A stretch of 39,877 nt of DNA from NCBI GenBank assembly GCA_024400995.1, contig JAKSLU010000010.1, positions 1 through 39,877 of the forward strand, read 5' to 3'. The number at the start of each line of letters is the position of its first letter. The stretch's first letter is position 1. A program made the translations under genes and the position numbers. This DNA is from Bacteroidaceae bacterium. Its GTDB lineage: Bacteria; Bacteroidota; Bacteroidia; Bacteroidales; Bacteroidaceae. Positions 24,961-33,276 of this stretch are shown here, piece after piece. A model generated the notes under the pieces. The model searched no databases. It saw only the letters and a list, made by a program, of their open reading frames with translations, and was not told the DNA's origin.

Positions 24961-24998
24961 GTCTTCGTCTTCGTTTTCGTTTTCGTTATCTTTATCGT
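24961..24998. repeat. TTCGTT/TTCGTC hexamer repeat
   Basis: The whole gap between two leftward genes consists of TTCGTC, TTCGTT and TTTCGTT-type units ending in TTATCTTTATCG. It is the reverse complement of the hexamer tract inside the NhaC-like gene at 10352-10381. Confidence 0.7.
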
Positions 24999-27305
24999 TT
25001 ACTTGCTCAGATACTCATGCATTGAGGCGGCAGCCTTGCGACCATCGCCCATGGCGAGGATGACTGTGGCACCACCGCGCACAATGTCACCACCAGCAAA
25101 GATGGTGGGGATGTTGGTCTGCATACCCTCATTCACCACGATGGTGTTCTTGCGACCGAGCTCGAGACCCTCAACACTGGTGGGAACAATGGGGTTGGGA
25201 CTCACGCCTACTGCCACCACGGCAGCGTCAATATCTATGGTCTCCGTCGCTCCAGGGATGGGCTGGGGACTACGGCGGCCACTGGCATCGGGCTCACCGA
25301 GCTCCATCTTCTGGAGCACAACGGCGCGCACATTGCCCTGCTCGTCCATAAGATACTCAAGGGGATTATGGAGCGTCTTGAACTCGATGCCTTCCTCCTT
25401 GGCGTGCTTCACCTCCTCGAGGCGGGCAGGCATCTCGGCCTCAGAGCGGCGATAGACGATCATTACGTGCTCTGCGCCCAGACGTTTGGCGGTGCGGCAG
25501 GAGTCCATAGCCGTGTTGCCACCTCCGACTACCATCACGCGCTTGGCCTTGTGGATAGGCGTAGCGCTATCGTCGGCACTGGCATCCATTAGGTTGATAC
25601 GGGTGAGATATTCATTGGAGGACATGATACCATTGGCATTCTCGCCAGGAATGCCCATGAAGTTGGGCAGGCCAGCGCCAGAGCCTACGAAGATACCTTC
25701 GAAGCCCTGCTCTTCAAGTTCCTGCACGCTGATGGTCTTGCCCACCACGCAGTCCTTGACAAACTTGACACCTATCTTCTCCAGGTTCTGAATCTCCACG
25801 TCCACGATGGGGTTGGGCAGGCGGAACTCGGGAATACCATACTTCAGCACACCGCCAATCTCGTGCAGCGCCTCAAATACGGTCACATCGTAGCCCTTCT
25901 TGGCCATGTCGCCAGCAAAGGAAAGGCCAGAGGGACCGCTACCGATGACGGCCACCTTGTGACCATTGGCAGGGGCGCACTCGGGCAGCGCAATCTGGCC
26001 ACTCTCGCGCTCATAGTCGGCGGCAAAGCGCTCTAGATAGCCGATGGCCACGGGCTCCTTCTTCATCTTGTGGTAGATACACTGGCTTTCGCACTGCTTC
26101 TCCTGGGGGCATACGCGGCCACACACGGCGGGCAGAGCGGAGGTCTGCTTCAATACGCGAGCAGCGCCGAGGAAGTCACCCTCCTGTATCTTGCCGATAA
26201 ACTTGGGTATCTCGATGCCTACAGGGCAACCCTGCATACAGCCAGGGTTCTTGCAGTTCAGACAACGCTGAGCCTCGCGCTGAGCCATCTCTACGGTCAA
26301 GCCCTGATTGACCTCCTCCAGTCGGGTGGTGGCACGATATACAGGGTCGAGTTCTGGCATCTTGACACGCTCTATCTGGGCACGCTCTTTGGGAGTGAGG
26401 CTCTCTACGACACTATGCGCCACCTCACTAATATTCTGACCCACTTCCTGTCCGCAGGCCTCCCCATAAAGGGGGAGGTGCCCCGCAGGGGCGGAGGGGG
26501 TAGCCGGCGCAACCTTCTCTTCCTCACGGAAGGCCCCCATACGCTTCAGCATCTCGTCGAAGTCCACCTCGTGACCGTCGAACTCAGGGCCATCCACGCA
26601 GACAAAGCGGGTCTTGCCGCCCACGGTGATACGGCAAGCACCGCACATACCTGTGCCGTCCACCATGATGGTGTTGAGGCTGACATCGGTGGGAATCTCG
26701 TACTTCTTGGTCAGCAGGCAGCAGAACTTCATCATGATGGCGGGGCCGATGGCAAAGCACTTGTTCACCGTCTCACGCTGAATGACCTGCTCCATGCCTA
26801 CGGTCACTACGCCCTGCTGGCCATAGCTGCCATCGTCAGTCATGATGATCACCTCGTCGGCGCTCTCACGCATCTCCTTCTCCAGGATGATGAGTTCCTT
26901 GGTACGGCCTGCAAGCACTACTACTACGCGGTTGCCGGCAGCCTTCAGGGCACGCACGATGGGGAGCATAGGAGCTACACCCACACCGCCGCCAGCGCAG
27001 AGGCAGGTGCCGAAGTTCTCGATGTGAGTCGCCTTGCCGAGGGGACCTACCACATCGGTGATGTACTCGCCGGGCTCAAGAGCGCAGAGCTGTGTGGTGG
27101 AATGGCCGACCGTCTGGACAACGAGGGTGATGGTGCCCTTCACGGGGTCAGCATCGGCAATGGTCAGGGGCACACGCTCGCCGCGCTCGCCCACACGTAC
27201 AATAACAAAATGTCCGGCCTTGCGGCTACGGGCAATCAAAGGAGCCTCAACGACAAGTTTGAAAACCTTTTCGCTGAACTGCTCCTTGCTTACTATTTTA
27301 TTCAT
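24999..27305 (-). CDS. Fused NfnA/PyrK-like and GltD/NfnB-like flavoprotein
   Basis: 768 residues, a fusion of two subunits usually separate. Residues 1-250 are a ferredoxin-NADP reductase-like FAD/NAD domain (VPLTIADADP, CAGGGVGVAPMLP) with a [2Fe-2S] site at C221, C224 and C236. Residues 320-768 are the GltD/NfnB type: Fe-S cysteines at 348-360 (CLNCKNPGCMQGC) and 395-409, FAD loop VIGSGPSGLSFAG at 453, a second Rossmann loop VVGGGNTAMDS. Such fusions are annotated as NADPH-dependent glutamate synthase small chain or as electron-bifurcating NADH-dependent ferredoxin:NADP oxidoreductase. No GltB large subunit is in the window, so the NfnAB-like role is favoured. The linker (about 267-285) is encoded by a palindromic repeat. 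Confidence 0.88.
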   Translation of the reverse strand: MNKIVSKEQFSEKVFKLVVEAPLIARSRKAGHFVIVRVGERGERVPLTIADADPVKGTITLVVQTVGHSTTQLCALEPGEYITDVVGPLGKATHIENFGTCLCAGGGVGVAPMLPIVRALKAAGNRVVVVLAGRTKELIILEKEMRESADEVIIMTDDGSYGQQGVVTVGMEQVIQRETVNKCFAIGPAIMMKFCCLLTKKYEIPTDVSLNTIMVDGTGMCGACRITVGGKTRFVCVDGPEFDGHEVDFDEMLKRMGAFREEEKVAPATPSAPAGHLPLYGEACGQEVGQNISEVAHSVVESLTPKERAQIERVKMPELDPVYRATTRLEEVNQGLTVEMAQREAQRCLNCKNPGCMQGCPVGIEIPKFIGKIQEGDFLGAARVLKQTSALPAVCGRVCPQEKQCESQCIYHKMKKEPVAIGYLERFAADYERESGQIALPECAPANGHKVAVIGSGPSGLSFAGDMAKKGYDVTVFEALHEIGGVLKYGIPEFRLPNPIVDVEIQNLEKIGVKFVKDCVVGKTISVQELEEQGFEGIFVGSGAGLPNFMGIPGENANGIMSSNEYLTRINLMDASADDSATPIHKAKRVMVVGGGNTAMDSCRTAKRLGAEHVMIVYRRSEAEMPARLEEVKHAKEEGIEFKTLHNPLEYLMDEQGNVRAVVLQKMELGEPDASGRRSPQPIPGATETIDIDAAVVAVGVSPNPIVPTSVEGLELGRKNTIVVNEGMQTNIPTIFAGGDIVRGGATVILAMGDGRKAAASMHEYLSK
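26459..26503. repeat. Y-shaped C-rich palindromic repeat inside coding sequence
   Basis: CCTCCCC-ATAAA-GGGGGAGG (26459-26478) is followed by GCCCC-GCA-GGGGC (26480-26492) and GGAGGGGGTAG. This two-hairpin unit resembles the intergenic element at 36543-36589. On the minus strand it is translated in frame as TPSAPAGHLPLYGEA, between the two halves of the flavoprotein. Confidence 0.75.
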
Positions 27306-27356
27306 TTAGAGTATGTATTACTTCCGTGTAAACTTACGAAACTGGCTGTATGGTCT

Positions 27357-27581
27357 CTAGCCTATCAGAGCGCCATCGGCGCTGGCCGCTACTGTCCCTC
27401 CGTTCGCCACAAGCGAGCCCATACGGCCCGAGGGACGCTGAGCAGGTGTGAACAACTCATCGAAGGCACGGCGCATACGACGCTCCTTTTCCTTGATCTG
27501 CAGATCCAGTTCGGAACGACGCTGAGAGATCGCCAACAGGCGTTCTCTATTGGAGGGGTTAGAAGTCATAGGCAGAGACAA
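27357..27581 (-). CDS. Small hypothetical protein, third gene of the YtxH operon
   Basis: 74 residues. The middle is a charged helix (NRERLLAISQRRSELDLQIK, then EKERRMRRAFDELF) with coiled-coil character; the ends are low-complexity (Gly/Ala/Ser-rich C-terminus). No signal or membrane segment. It follows the YtxH and holin-like genes on the same strand with a 51-bp gap, the order seen in other Bacteroidales. Probably an envelope- or membrane-associated accessory protein; function unknown. The in-frame Met at codon 5 (MTSNPSN) is an alternative start. Confidence 0.65.
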   Translation of the reverse strand: MSLPMTSNPSNRERLLAISQRRSELDLQIKEKERRMRRAFDELFTPAQRPSGRMGSLVANGGTVAASADGALIG

Positions 27582-27632
27582 TTGTGGGCCGTCCTCAGTC
27601 AGGACAACCCAATAACTCAGACAAGAACTGCA

Positions 27633-27995
27633 TCAGTCCTTGTCTAAGAGAAAGAGTTCGTGCAGGAACAATGTGAGCGGAGTGACAATCCAGTCATTGC
27701 GCTTGGCATAGATTACACATGCCAGGATGCCATAGCTGGCAGCCAAGATGAGCATCGCCACCGCAGGGCCTCCTACAAGAGGTGCCAGCGCATAGCCTGC
27801 CGCCAGACTCAGGAACACCAGTACGACGAGTACAATGACAGAAACGATGGCACCCATAGCCAACATCCCCACGACCAGAGCCAACTTTTGAGCCATATCG
27901 AGCTCTAGTCGCTCCAGTCGGAGGCTGCCATACTCACGCAGGTCCTTGACTATCTGACAGATCAGGTCAACATTCCGCGTGCTAGAGAACATCAT
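27633..27995 (-). CDS. Phage-holin-superfamily III-like membrane protein (DUF1469 type)
   Basis: 120 residues. Two adjacent membrane segments (LALVVGMLAMGAIVSVIVLVV and APLVGGPAVAMLILAASYGI) follow a short amphipathic N-terminus (ICQIVKDLREYGSLRLERLE). This is the pattern of the Phage_holin_3_6/DUF1469 family, which in Bacteroidetes chromosomes is usually not a phage lysis gene but an envelope-stress partner of YtxH. The start ATG overlaps the YtxH stop by 4 bp (ATGA), so the two are coupled. Confidence 0.78.
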   Translation of the reverse strand: MMFSSTRNVDLICQIVKDLREYGSLRLERLELDMAQKLALVVGMLAMGAIVSVIVLVVLVFLSLAAGYALAPLVGGPAVAMLILAASYGILACVIYAKRNDWIVTPLTLFLHELFLLDKD

Positions 27996-28219
27996 ACGAG
28001 TTCTTCGCGGAGTTCCTCGGAGATAGTTTCGAGATCCTGCTTGCTGATGCTGATACCACGCTCAGCCAGAGCTTCCTTCACGCGATCGGCCATGCGGTTG
28101 CTCTGCTCAACGAGCTTGCGACGGGTTTCGCGACCGGATTCGGGAGCAAAGAGGATACCTGCAGCTGCACCAAGGGCAGCACCGCCAATAAATGCGGCAA
28201 AAAGACTAAAGCTTCTCAT
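27992..28219 (-). CDS. YtxH-domain small membrane protein
   Basis: 75 residues. An N-terminal Gly/Ala-rich membrane helix (LFAAFIGGAALGAAAGILFAP) followed by ESGRETRRKLVEQS is the YtxH signature. The rest is a charged helix. Members are general-stress, membrane-anchored proteins of unknown exact function. First gene of a three-gene operon with its own promoter at 28261-28291. Confidence 0.85.
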   Translation of the reverse strand: MRSFSLFAAFIGGAALGAAAGILFAPESGRETRRKLVEQSNRMADRVKEALAERGISISKQDLETISEELREELV

Positions 28220-28260
28220 AATCTGTAAGGCTTTAAGATGGTGAATACTGAATTTGCGGC

Positions 28261-28291
28261 CAAAATTACGAGTTTCCTACGACACTGCCAA
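28261..28291 (-). promoter_or_regulatory. Promoter of the YtxH operon
   Basis: TTG (28291-28289), a 20-bp spacer and TAATTTTG (28268-28261) on the minus strand; start site near 28254, 35 nt before the ATG. Confidence 0.75.
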
Positions 28292-28384
28292 GCAATATAA
28301 GCATTTTTAGGCGTTTAGTACTTCGTTTTTAGAGAAAATTAGGAAAAATAATCCTCCGATGCCATCTATCTTAAATTAAATATG

Positions 28385-28392
28385 TATATTTG
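28385..28392 (+). promoter_or_regulatory. -7 box upstream of serine palmitoyltransferase
   Basis: TATATTTG in an A/T-rich stretch, 68 bp before ATG 28460. No TTG at the right distance upstream, so the -33 element is weak. Confidence 0.55.
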
Positions 28393-28459
28393 CAGCCAAA
28401 ACTGCGCATATACGTACACATGCGCCTAACATACGAGAACATACAAAACTCTAAGAAAT

Positions 28460-29650
28460 ATGGATATTCTCCACGAAAGACTCGCCCAATACACCCTTCC
28501 TCAGCAGATGAAGGACAAGGGCATTTACCCCTACTTCCGCGCTATCGAAGGCAAGCAGGGTACTGAAGTAGAAATGGGTGGCCATCACGTGCTCATGTTC
28601 GGCAGTAACGCCTATACTGGACTGACTGGTGATGAGCGCATCATTGAGGCCGGCATTGAGGCTATGCGACAGTATGGTAGTGGTTGTGCTGGCAGCCGAT
28701 TCCTCAACGGAACACTCGACATTCACATAGAGTTGGAGCGCCAGCTGGCCGAGTATGTCGGCAAGGACGAGGCTCTCTGCCTCTCCACTGGCTTCACGGT
28801 CAATAGCGGCGTAGTTCCCGCAATCGTGGGCAAGAACGACTATATCATCTGCGACGACCGCGACCACGCCAGCATCGTGGATGGCCGCCGCCTGAGCTTT
28901 GCCAAGCAGCTCAAGTACAAGCACAACGACATGGCCGATCTGGAGCGTAAGCTCAAGAGCTGCGACGAGAATGCCGTCAAGCTCATCGTCGTTGATGGTG
29001 TATTCAGCATGGAGGGCGACCTCTGCAACCTGCCCGCCATCGTAGAACTCAAGCACAAGTACCCCGGTACCATCATCATGGTGGACGAGGCTCATGGTCT
29101 TGGCGTCTTTGGTAAGAATGGCTGTGGTGTGTGCGACCACTTTGGTCTGACCGACGAGGTGGATCTCATCATGGATACTTTCTCCAAGAGTCTGGCCAGC
29201 ATCGGTGGCTTTATCGCTGCCGACAGCGCCATCATCAACTGGCTGCGCCACACCTGCCGCACCTACATCTTCTCCGCCTCCATGACTCCCGCCAGCACCG
29301 CAGCTGCACTCAAGGCTCTGGAGATCGTCAAGAGCGAGCCCGAGCGCATCCAGGCACTATGGGATGTAACCAACTATGCCCTCAAGCGCTTCAAGGAGGA
29401 AGGCTTTGAGATTGGTGACACCGAGAGTCCCATCATCCCCCTCTATGTGCGTGACGTAGAGAAAACCTTCATCGTGACCGCTCGCGCCTTTGACGAGGGT
29501 GTGTTCATCAATCCCGTTATTCCCCCAGCCTGCGCACCCGAGGATACCCTCGTACGCTATGCCCTCATGGCCAACCACACCAAGGAGCAGGTTGACCGCT
29601 CTGTAGTGGCACTCAAGAAGGTATTCCAGGAGCAGGGCATCATCGACTAA
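28460..29650 (+). CDS. spt: Serine palmitoyltransferase (alpha-oxoamine synthase)
   Basis: 396 residues, PLP-dependent, fold type I. It closely follows the Bacteroides sphingolipid enzyme: GIYPYFRAIEGKQGTEVEM, LMFGSNAYTGLTGDERII, QYGSGCAGSRFLNGTLDIH. Catalytic features are VDEAHGLGVFG (Asp209 for the pyridinium, His212) and the Schiff-base lysine in DTFSKSLASIGG (Lys243). It condenses L-serine with palmitoyl-CoA to 3-ketosphinganine, the entry step to the sphingolipids of Bacteroidetes membranes. KBL and BioF are close relatives; the PYFR and KQGTEV segments favour SPT. A glycosyltransferase starts 22 bp after the stop. Confidence 0.88.
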   Translation: MDILHERLAQYTLPQQMKDKGIYPYFRAIEGKQGTEVEMGGHHVLMFGSNAYTGLTGDERIIEAGIEAMRQYGSGCAGSRFLNGTLDIHIELERQLAEYVGKDEALCLSTGFTVNSGVVPAIVGKNDYIICDDRDHASIVDGRRLSFAKQLKYKHNDMADLERKLKSCDENAVKLIVVDGVFSMEGDLCNLPAIVELKHKYPGTIIMVDEAHGLGVFGKNGCGVCDHFGLTDEVDLIMDTFSKSLASIGGFIAADSAIINWLRHTCRTYIFSASMTPASTAAALKALEIVKSEPERIQALWDVTNYALKRFKEEGFEIGDTESPIIPLYVRDVEKTFIVTARAFDEGVFINPVIPPACAPEDTLVRYALMANHTKEQVDRSVVALKKVFQEQGIID

Positions 29651-29672
29651 CCCCAAGCGACATACAACCTCT

Positions 29673-30626
29673 ATGGATATCAGTGTAGTAATTCCTCTCT
29701 TCAACGAGGACGAATCACTGCCCGAACTTCACAGCTGGATACAGCGTGTGATGAACGAACACAACCTCAGCTACGAGGTTGTGTTTGTTGATGATGGCAG
29801 TACCGACCACTCCTGGCAGATCATCACCCAGCTACAGCAGCAGGATGTCAATGTCAAGGGCATCAAGTTCCGCCGCAACTATGGCAAGTCCCCCGCCCTA
29901 TACTGCGGCTTTGCCAAGGCTCAGGGCAACGTGGTCATCACGATGGATGCCGACCTACAGGACTCCCCCGACGAGATCCCTGAGCTCTATCGCATGATCA
30001 CTGAGGAGGGCTACGACCTCGTCAGCGGCTACAAGCAGAAGCGCTACGATCCGCTCTCCAAGACCATCCCCACTAAGCTCTTCAACGCCACAGCACGCAA
30101 GGTGAGCGGCATCCCCAACCTCCACGACTTCAATTGTGGGCTCAAGGCCTATCGCCGCGAGGTCGTCAAGAACATTGAGGTATATGGTGAGATGCACCGT
30201 TACATACCCTATCTGGCCAAGAACGCAGGCTTCAGCAAGATCGGCGAGAAGGTGGTCCACCATCAGGCCCGCAAGTTCGGTCAGTCCAAGTTTATGGGAC
30301 TCAACCGCTTTGTCAACGGCTATCTCGACTTGCTCTCACTCTGGTTCCTCAACTCCTTTGGTCTCAAGCCCATGCACGTGTTCGGCTTCCTCGGCAGCCT
30401 CATGTTTGCCGTAGGCCTGCTGGCCGTGATGATTGTGGGCGGCATCAAGTTGGTAGCCATCTGTCAGGGCGTGCCAGCACCTCTGGTGGCCCACTCTCCC
30501 TGGTTCTATATTTCGCTCACGATGATGATACTGGGCACCCAGCTCTTCGTTGCAGGCTTCCTTGGCGAACTCATCAGCCGCAATGCCGAGGGACGCAACA
30601 ACTATCACATCGAGACAGAGTTATAG
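29673..30626 (+). CDS. GT2 glycosyltransferase with C-terminal membrane helices (DPM1/GtrB type)
   Basis: 317 residues. GT-A domain: SVVIPLFNEDESLPEL, VVFVDDGSTDHSW, then the DXD-containing ITMDADLQDSPDEIPEL and NCGLKAYRR. Two membrane helices follow in about 230-305 (HVFGFLGSLMFAVGLLAVM and FYISLTMMILGTQLFVAGFL), then a short cytoplasmic tail. This is the plan of polyprenyl-phosphate mannosyl/glucosyltransferases and of lipid glycosyltransferases. Its 22-bp spacing after spt makes a role in sphingolipid head-group or lipid-carrier glycosylation possible, but the acceptor is inferred only from context. Confidence 0.85.
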   Translation: MDISVVIPLFNEDESLPELHSWIQRVMNEHNLSYEVVFVDDGSTDHSWQIITQLQQQDVNVKGIKFRRNYGKSPALYCGFAKAQGNVVITMDADLQDSPDEIPELYRMITEEGYDLVSGYKQKRYDPLSKTIPTKLFNATARKVSGIPNLHDFNCGLKAYRREVVKNIEVYGEMHRYIPYLAKNAGFSKIGEKVVHHQARKFGQSKFMGLNRFVNGYLDLLSLWFLNSFGLKPMHVFGFLGSLMFAVGLLAVMIVGGIKLVAICQGVPAPLVAHSPWFYISLTMMILGTQLFVAGFLGELISRNAEGRNNYHIETEL

Positions 30627-30640
30627 AGAACCTATAACCC

Positions 30641-30676
30641 GGAACATCTAGAACATCTAGAATATCTAGGGATATC
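30641..30676 (+). repeat. ATCTAGAAC tandem repeat
   Basis: GAACATCTAG, GAACATCTAG, AATATCTAGG and GATATCTAT run in tandem between the glycosyltransferase and DUF6452 genes: 10-bp units with a palindromic core. Confidence 0.7.
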
Positions 30677-30698
30677 TATAACACATTATATATAATAT

Positions 30699-31202
30699 AT
30701 GCGTACTCTCGTCATAGTAGTGGCCTCGTGCCTCCTCTGCCTGTGCAGCTGCCAGAACATCAGCTGCCCGCTGGAGAACACCGTGGCCTTGCGTGTGGCC
30801 CTCTATAGTGGCGATGAGCCTGTAACCTTTGGCGACACCTTGAGTGTCACGGCTACAGGCACCGACTCCGTCCTCCTCAATCGCCTCTATCGCTTCAGTA
30901 CCTTTGAGCTCCCCATGCGTGCCACCACCGAGGCGGCCGCCTGCGACACGCTCATCCTCCGCTGGGCACTGGCTGCTGGCGAGATGGAGAGCGCCCTGCC
31001 TACACGACTGACGGACACCCTCTATGTGCAACATGCAGGTCGCATCCACTTTGAGACGATAGACTGTCCGGCGGCCGTGTTCCATACTCTCTCCACCATC
31101 TCCTCCACCCACACTCTCATTGACAGCGTCGCTGTGACCTCCACCTCCGTTGACTATGAAACTACTGAGAACCTACGCCTCTATCTGCGTCCTCGTCCTT
31201 AG
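30699..31202 (+). CDS. DUF6452-family lipoprotein
   Basis: 167 residues. Signal peptide with lipobox (VVASCLLCLCSC, lipid Cys near 18) followed by QNISCPLENTVALRVALYS, then a small beta-rich domain. This order and sequence match the Bacteroidales DUF6452 family, normally next to a DUF6048 gene, as here. Expected at the cell envelope; function unknown. The last 47 bp overlap the start of the next gene, so translation is likely coupled. Confidence 0.75.
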   Translation: MRTLVIVVASCLLCLCSCQNISCPLENTVALRVALYSGDEPVTFGDTLSVTATGTDSVLLNRLYRFSTFELPMRATTEAAACDTLILRWALAAGEMESALPTRLTDTLYVQHAGRIHFETIDCPAAVFHTLSTISSTHTLIDSVAVTSTSVDYETTENLRLYLRPRP

Positions 31203-31899
31203 CTGTACCGCCCTGGCTCAGCAGCAGACCACGGACACTGTGCAGACCGTCCGTGGTATTCAGTTCGACACGTCGCGCCGCCCCACCTACAAGGAGCAGC
31301 CCGTCTTTTGTGGTGTCAGCGTGGGCGTTGATCTGGCAGGCGCCATCATGGCACAGTTTGCCAAGTTCGGACAGTATGAGGCTCAGGCCCGCTTCAACTT
31401 CAAGCAGCGCTACTATCCCGTGGCGGAGATTGGCGTAGGCTCCTGCAACTACACCAATGAGCGCACGGAGCAGCACTATGCAACACACTCCCCCTACTTT
31501 CGTGTGGGTATGGACTACAACTTTGCCAACAACCCCGTGAGCGGCAACCGCATTTATGGCGGTGTGCGCTATGGTTTCTCCTCCTTTCGTTATGACCTCT
31601 CGGGGCCTGCCCTCACCGATCCCGTATGGGGCACTACTCTCCCCTACGACCTACAGAACCTATCTGGTCGCCAGCACTGGGCAGAGATCGTAGCAGGTCT
31701 GGAGGGACGTCTGTGGCGCTTCATCCATCTCGGCTGGTCAGTTCGCTGGAAATTCCGCATTGCCCAACAACACAATCCACACGGCCAGCCGTACTATGTT
31801 CCCGGCTATGGCGACAACAGCGACAGTTCCTGCTTTGGCGGCTCCTTCAGCCTACTCTTTGACATCTCCGACATCAAGAACTCCCGCAGACACAAATAA
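31156..31899 (+). CDS. DUF6048-family envelope beta-protein
   Basis: 247 residues from ATG 31156 (MKLLRTYASICVLVLSCTALA), with a cleavable signal peptide ending near AQQQ. The body alternates hydrophobic/aromatic residues (FNFKQRYYPVAEIGVGSCN, YFRVGMDYNFANN, IYGGVRYGFSSFRYDL) and ends in SFSLLFDIS, as expected for a small outer-membrane beta-barrel. It pairs with DUF6452 in Bacteroidales. Function unknown. The TTG two codons upstream is a less likely start. The GH20 gene begins 4 bp after its stop. Confidence 0.75.
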   Translation: MKLLRTYASICVLVLSCTALAQQQTTDTVQTVRGIQFDTSRRPTYKEQPVFCGVSVGVDLAGAIMAQFAKFGQYEAQARFNFKQRYYPVAEIGVGSCNYTNERTEQHYATHSPYFRVGMDYNFANNPVSGNRIYGGVRYGFSSFRYDLSGPALTDPVWGTTLPYDLQNLSGRQHWAEIVAGLEGRLWRFIHLGWSVRWKFRIAQQHNPHGQPYYVPGYGDNSDSSCFGGSFSLLFDISDIKNSRRHK

Positions 31900-31902
31900 C
31901 AC

Positions 31903-32955
31903 ATGACACATAGACTCCTTCTCCTGCTCCTCGCACTTATTCCTCTGTTAGTACCAGCCCAAACACCCAGAGACTACCGCATGGGCTGGCGAGGGTTGAT
32001 GCTCGACTCAGGCCGACAATATCAGGACGTAGAATATATTGAGACTCTCCTCGACCAGATGGCAGAACGCTCCATGAACGTATTTCACTGGCATCTGACG
32101 GAGACCGATGGTTGGCGCATGCAAATCGCCGTAGCCCCTCGCCTTACAGAGGTCGGTGCGTTCGTAGCCAATGGCAAAGAGCAGCAGGGCTTCTACTCCC
32201 GCGAAGATATGCAGCACATCGTGAGCTACGCTGCCGAGCGTGGCATCATGGTGGTGCCCGAGGTGGACCTGCCTGGTCATAGCGGAGCCCTCATAGCCGC
32301 CTATCCTGAGTTCGGCTGTTCGCACGAGGTTGTGTGCCCCGCTAGTGCAGGCCTCATGGATTTTCTCTGTTCTGTGCTTGATGAGGTGTGCGAAATCTTT
32401 CCCTCGCCCTACATCCACCTTGGTGGTGACGAGGTGGACCACAGCGTGTGGCGCAGTTGCCCAGCATGTCAGCAACTCATGGCTGAGCAAAGCATCGATA
32501 GCGAGGCAGCTCTGCAGGTATGGTTTGAGCGTCAACTGGTAGAATATCTCGCCCAGAAGGGTCGCAAAGTTATCCTCTGGGAGGATGTGCTCTACGAGAC
32601 CACTGAGGCCCTTCCCTCCAATCTCGTCATACAGTGGTGGAACTATCGCTCCAAGGGTGAGACTGGCCTGCGTGAGGCGCTTCGGCGAGGCATACCCGTG
32701 ATTTGCAGCAGCAACTACTACTGCTACCTCAACTTTCCCACATCCCCCTGGCGTGGTTACGCCCAGGATCGCACCTTTGGCACCGAAGACATCGAACTGC
32801 GCAACCCCTCGCACCTGCTCTTCGATACAACCAGTCCCCTGATGCTTGGCATGGAAGCCTGTCTCTGGACGGACTATAATCTCACCCAAGACATGCTCAA
32901 CGAGCGTCTATTCCCTCGCCTCGACATCCTCGCCCGCCAGATGCGGGGGGACTGA
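31903..32955 (+). CDS. GH20 beta-N-acetylhexosaminidase, catalytic domain only
   Basis: 350 residues. A signal peptide (LLLLLLALIPLLVPAQ) is followed directly by the GH20 barrel: YRMGWRGLMLDSGRQYQ, MNVFHWHLTETDGWRM, VVPEVDLPGHSGA and the catalytic pair in YIHLGGDEVDHSVW (Asp176, Glu177). The enzyme removes terminal GlcNAc/GalNAc from glycans by substrate-assisted catalysis. It is shorter than usual because the N-terminal GH20b domain and any C-terminal modules are missing; all barrel motifs remain. Likely periplasmic. Directly follows the DUF6048 gene, so probably in the same operon. Confidence 0.9.
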   Translation: MTHRLLLLLLALIPLLVPAQTPRDYRMGWRGLMLDSGRQYQDVEYIETLLDQMAERSMNVFHWHLTETDGWRMQIAVAPRLTEVGAFVANGKEQQGFYSREDMQHIVSYAAERGIMVVPEVDLPGHSGALIAAYPEFGCSHEVVCPASAGLMDFLCSVLDEVCEIFPSPYIHLGGDEVDHSVWRSCPACQQLMAEQSIDSEAALQVWFERQLVEYLAQKGRKVILWEDVLYETTEALPSNLVIQWWNYRSKGETGLREALRRGIPVICSSNYYCYLNFPTSPWRGYAQDRTFGTEDIELRNPSHLLFDTTSPLMLGMEACLWTDYNLTQDMLNERLFPRLDILARQMRGD

Positions 32956-33026
32956 ATACATATGGCGTAAACGTCCCCGCCCCCCCCCGAAACTTACTCC
33001 TTGCCTGATAGTAGCAGTCATCCCTT

Positions 33027-33092
33027 ATGAGGATTGCAGTCCTCCCCTACGAGGATTGCAGTCTCCCCATACGAGGATTGCAGTCCTCGTAG
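33027..33092. repeat. 22-bp palindromic tandem repeat after the GH20 gene
   Basis: GAGGATTGCAGTCCTC occurs at 33029-33044 and 33073-33088, with an imperfect copy at 33051-33066, period 22 bp. Each unit is a 5-bp stem with loop TTGCAG; the last extends to ACGAGGA/TCCTCGT. The surrounding gap (32956-33276) also has a nine-C run at 32990-32998 and nothing else I can name. Confidence 0.8.
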
Positions 33093-33276
33093 GGGGGAAC
33101 TGCCCGCCACCGCACTATGGTACATAGTACTTCCTCATTTCGCAATATCATCAAACGGATATAATGTTGTATAAATCGTGCTTCACATTCGCTGCTTTTC
33201 TGCAAAAATACGCGTAAAGCACGCTTTTATGGTCTTAACGAATTAATAGAACCTACCCTGAGCCAATCAAAAGTGG

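Noticed and set aside
26070-27647. 525-codon open frame on the plus strand
   Set aside because: It is antisense to the flavoprotein gene, whose frame has clear domains and motifs. Long antisense frames are expected where third positions are C/G-rich. The same holds for the roughly 400-codon antisense frames over aspS (8484-9689) and the sensor kinase (33331-34536).
27633-27995. Prophage lysis holin
   Set aside because: Although similar to phage holins, it is in a YtxH operon with no lysis or phage gene nearby; this is a common chromosomal arrangement in Bacteroidetes.
32990-32998. Run of nine C as a phase-variation tract
   Set aside because: It lies 35 bp after the GH20 stop codon, outside any gene or promoter I can see, so a length change would have no evident effect. 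Could also be a sequencing artefact.
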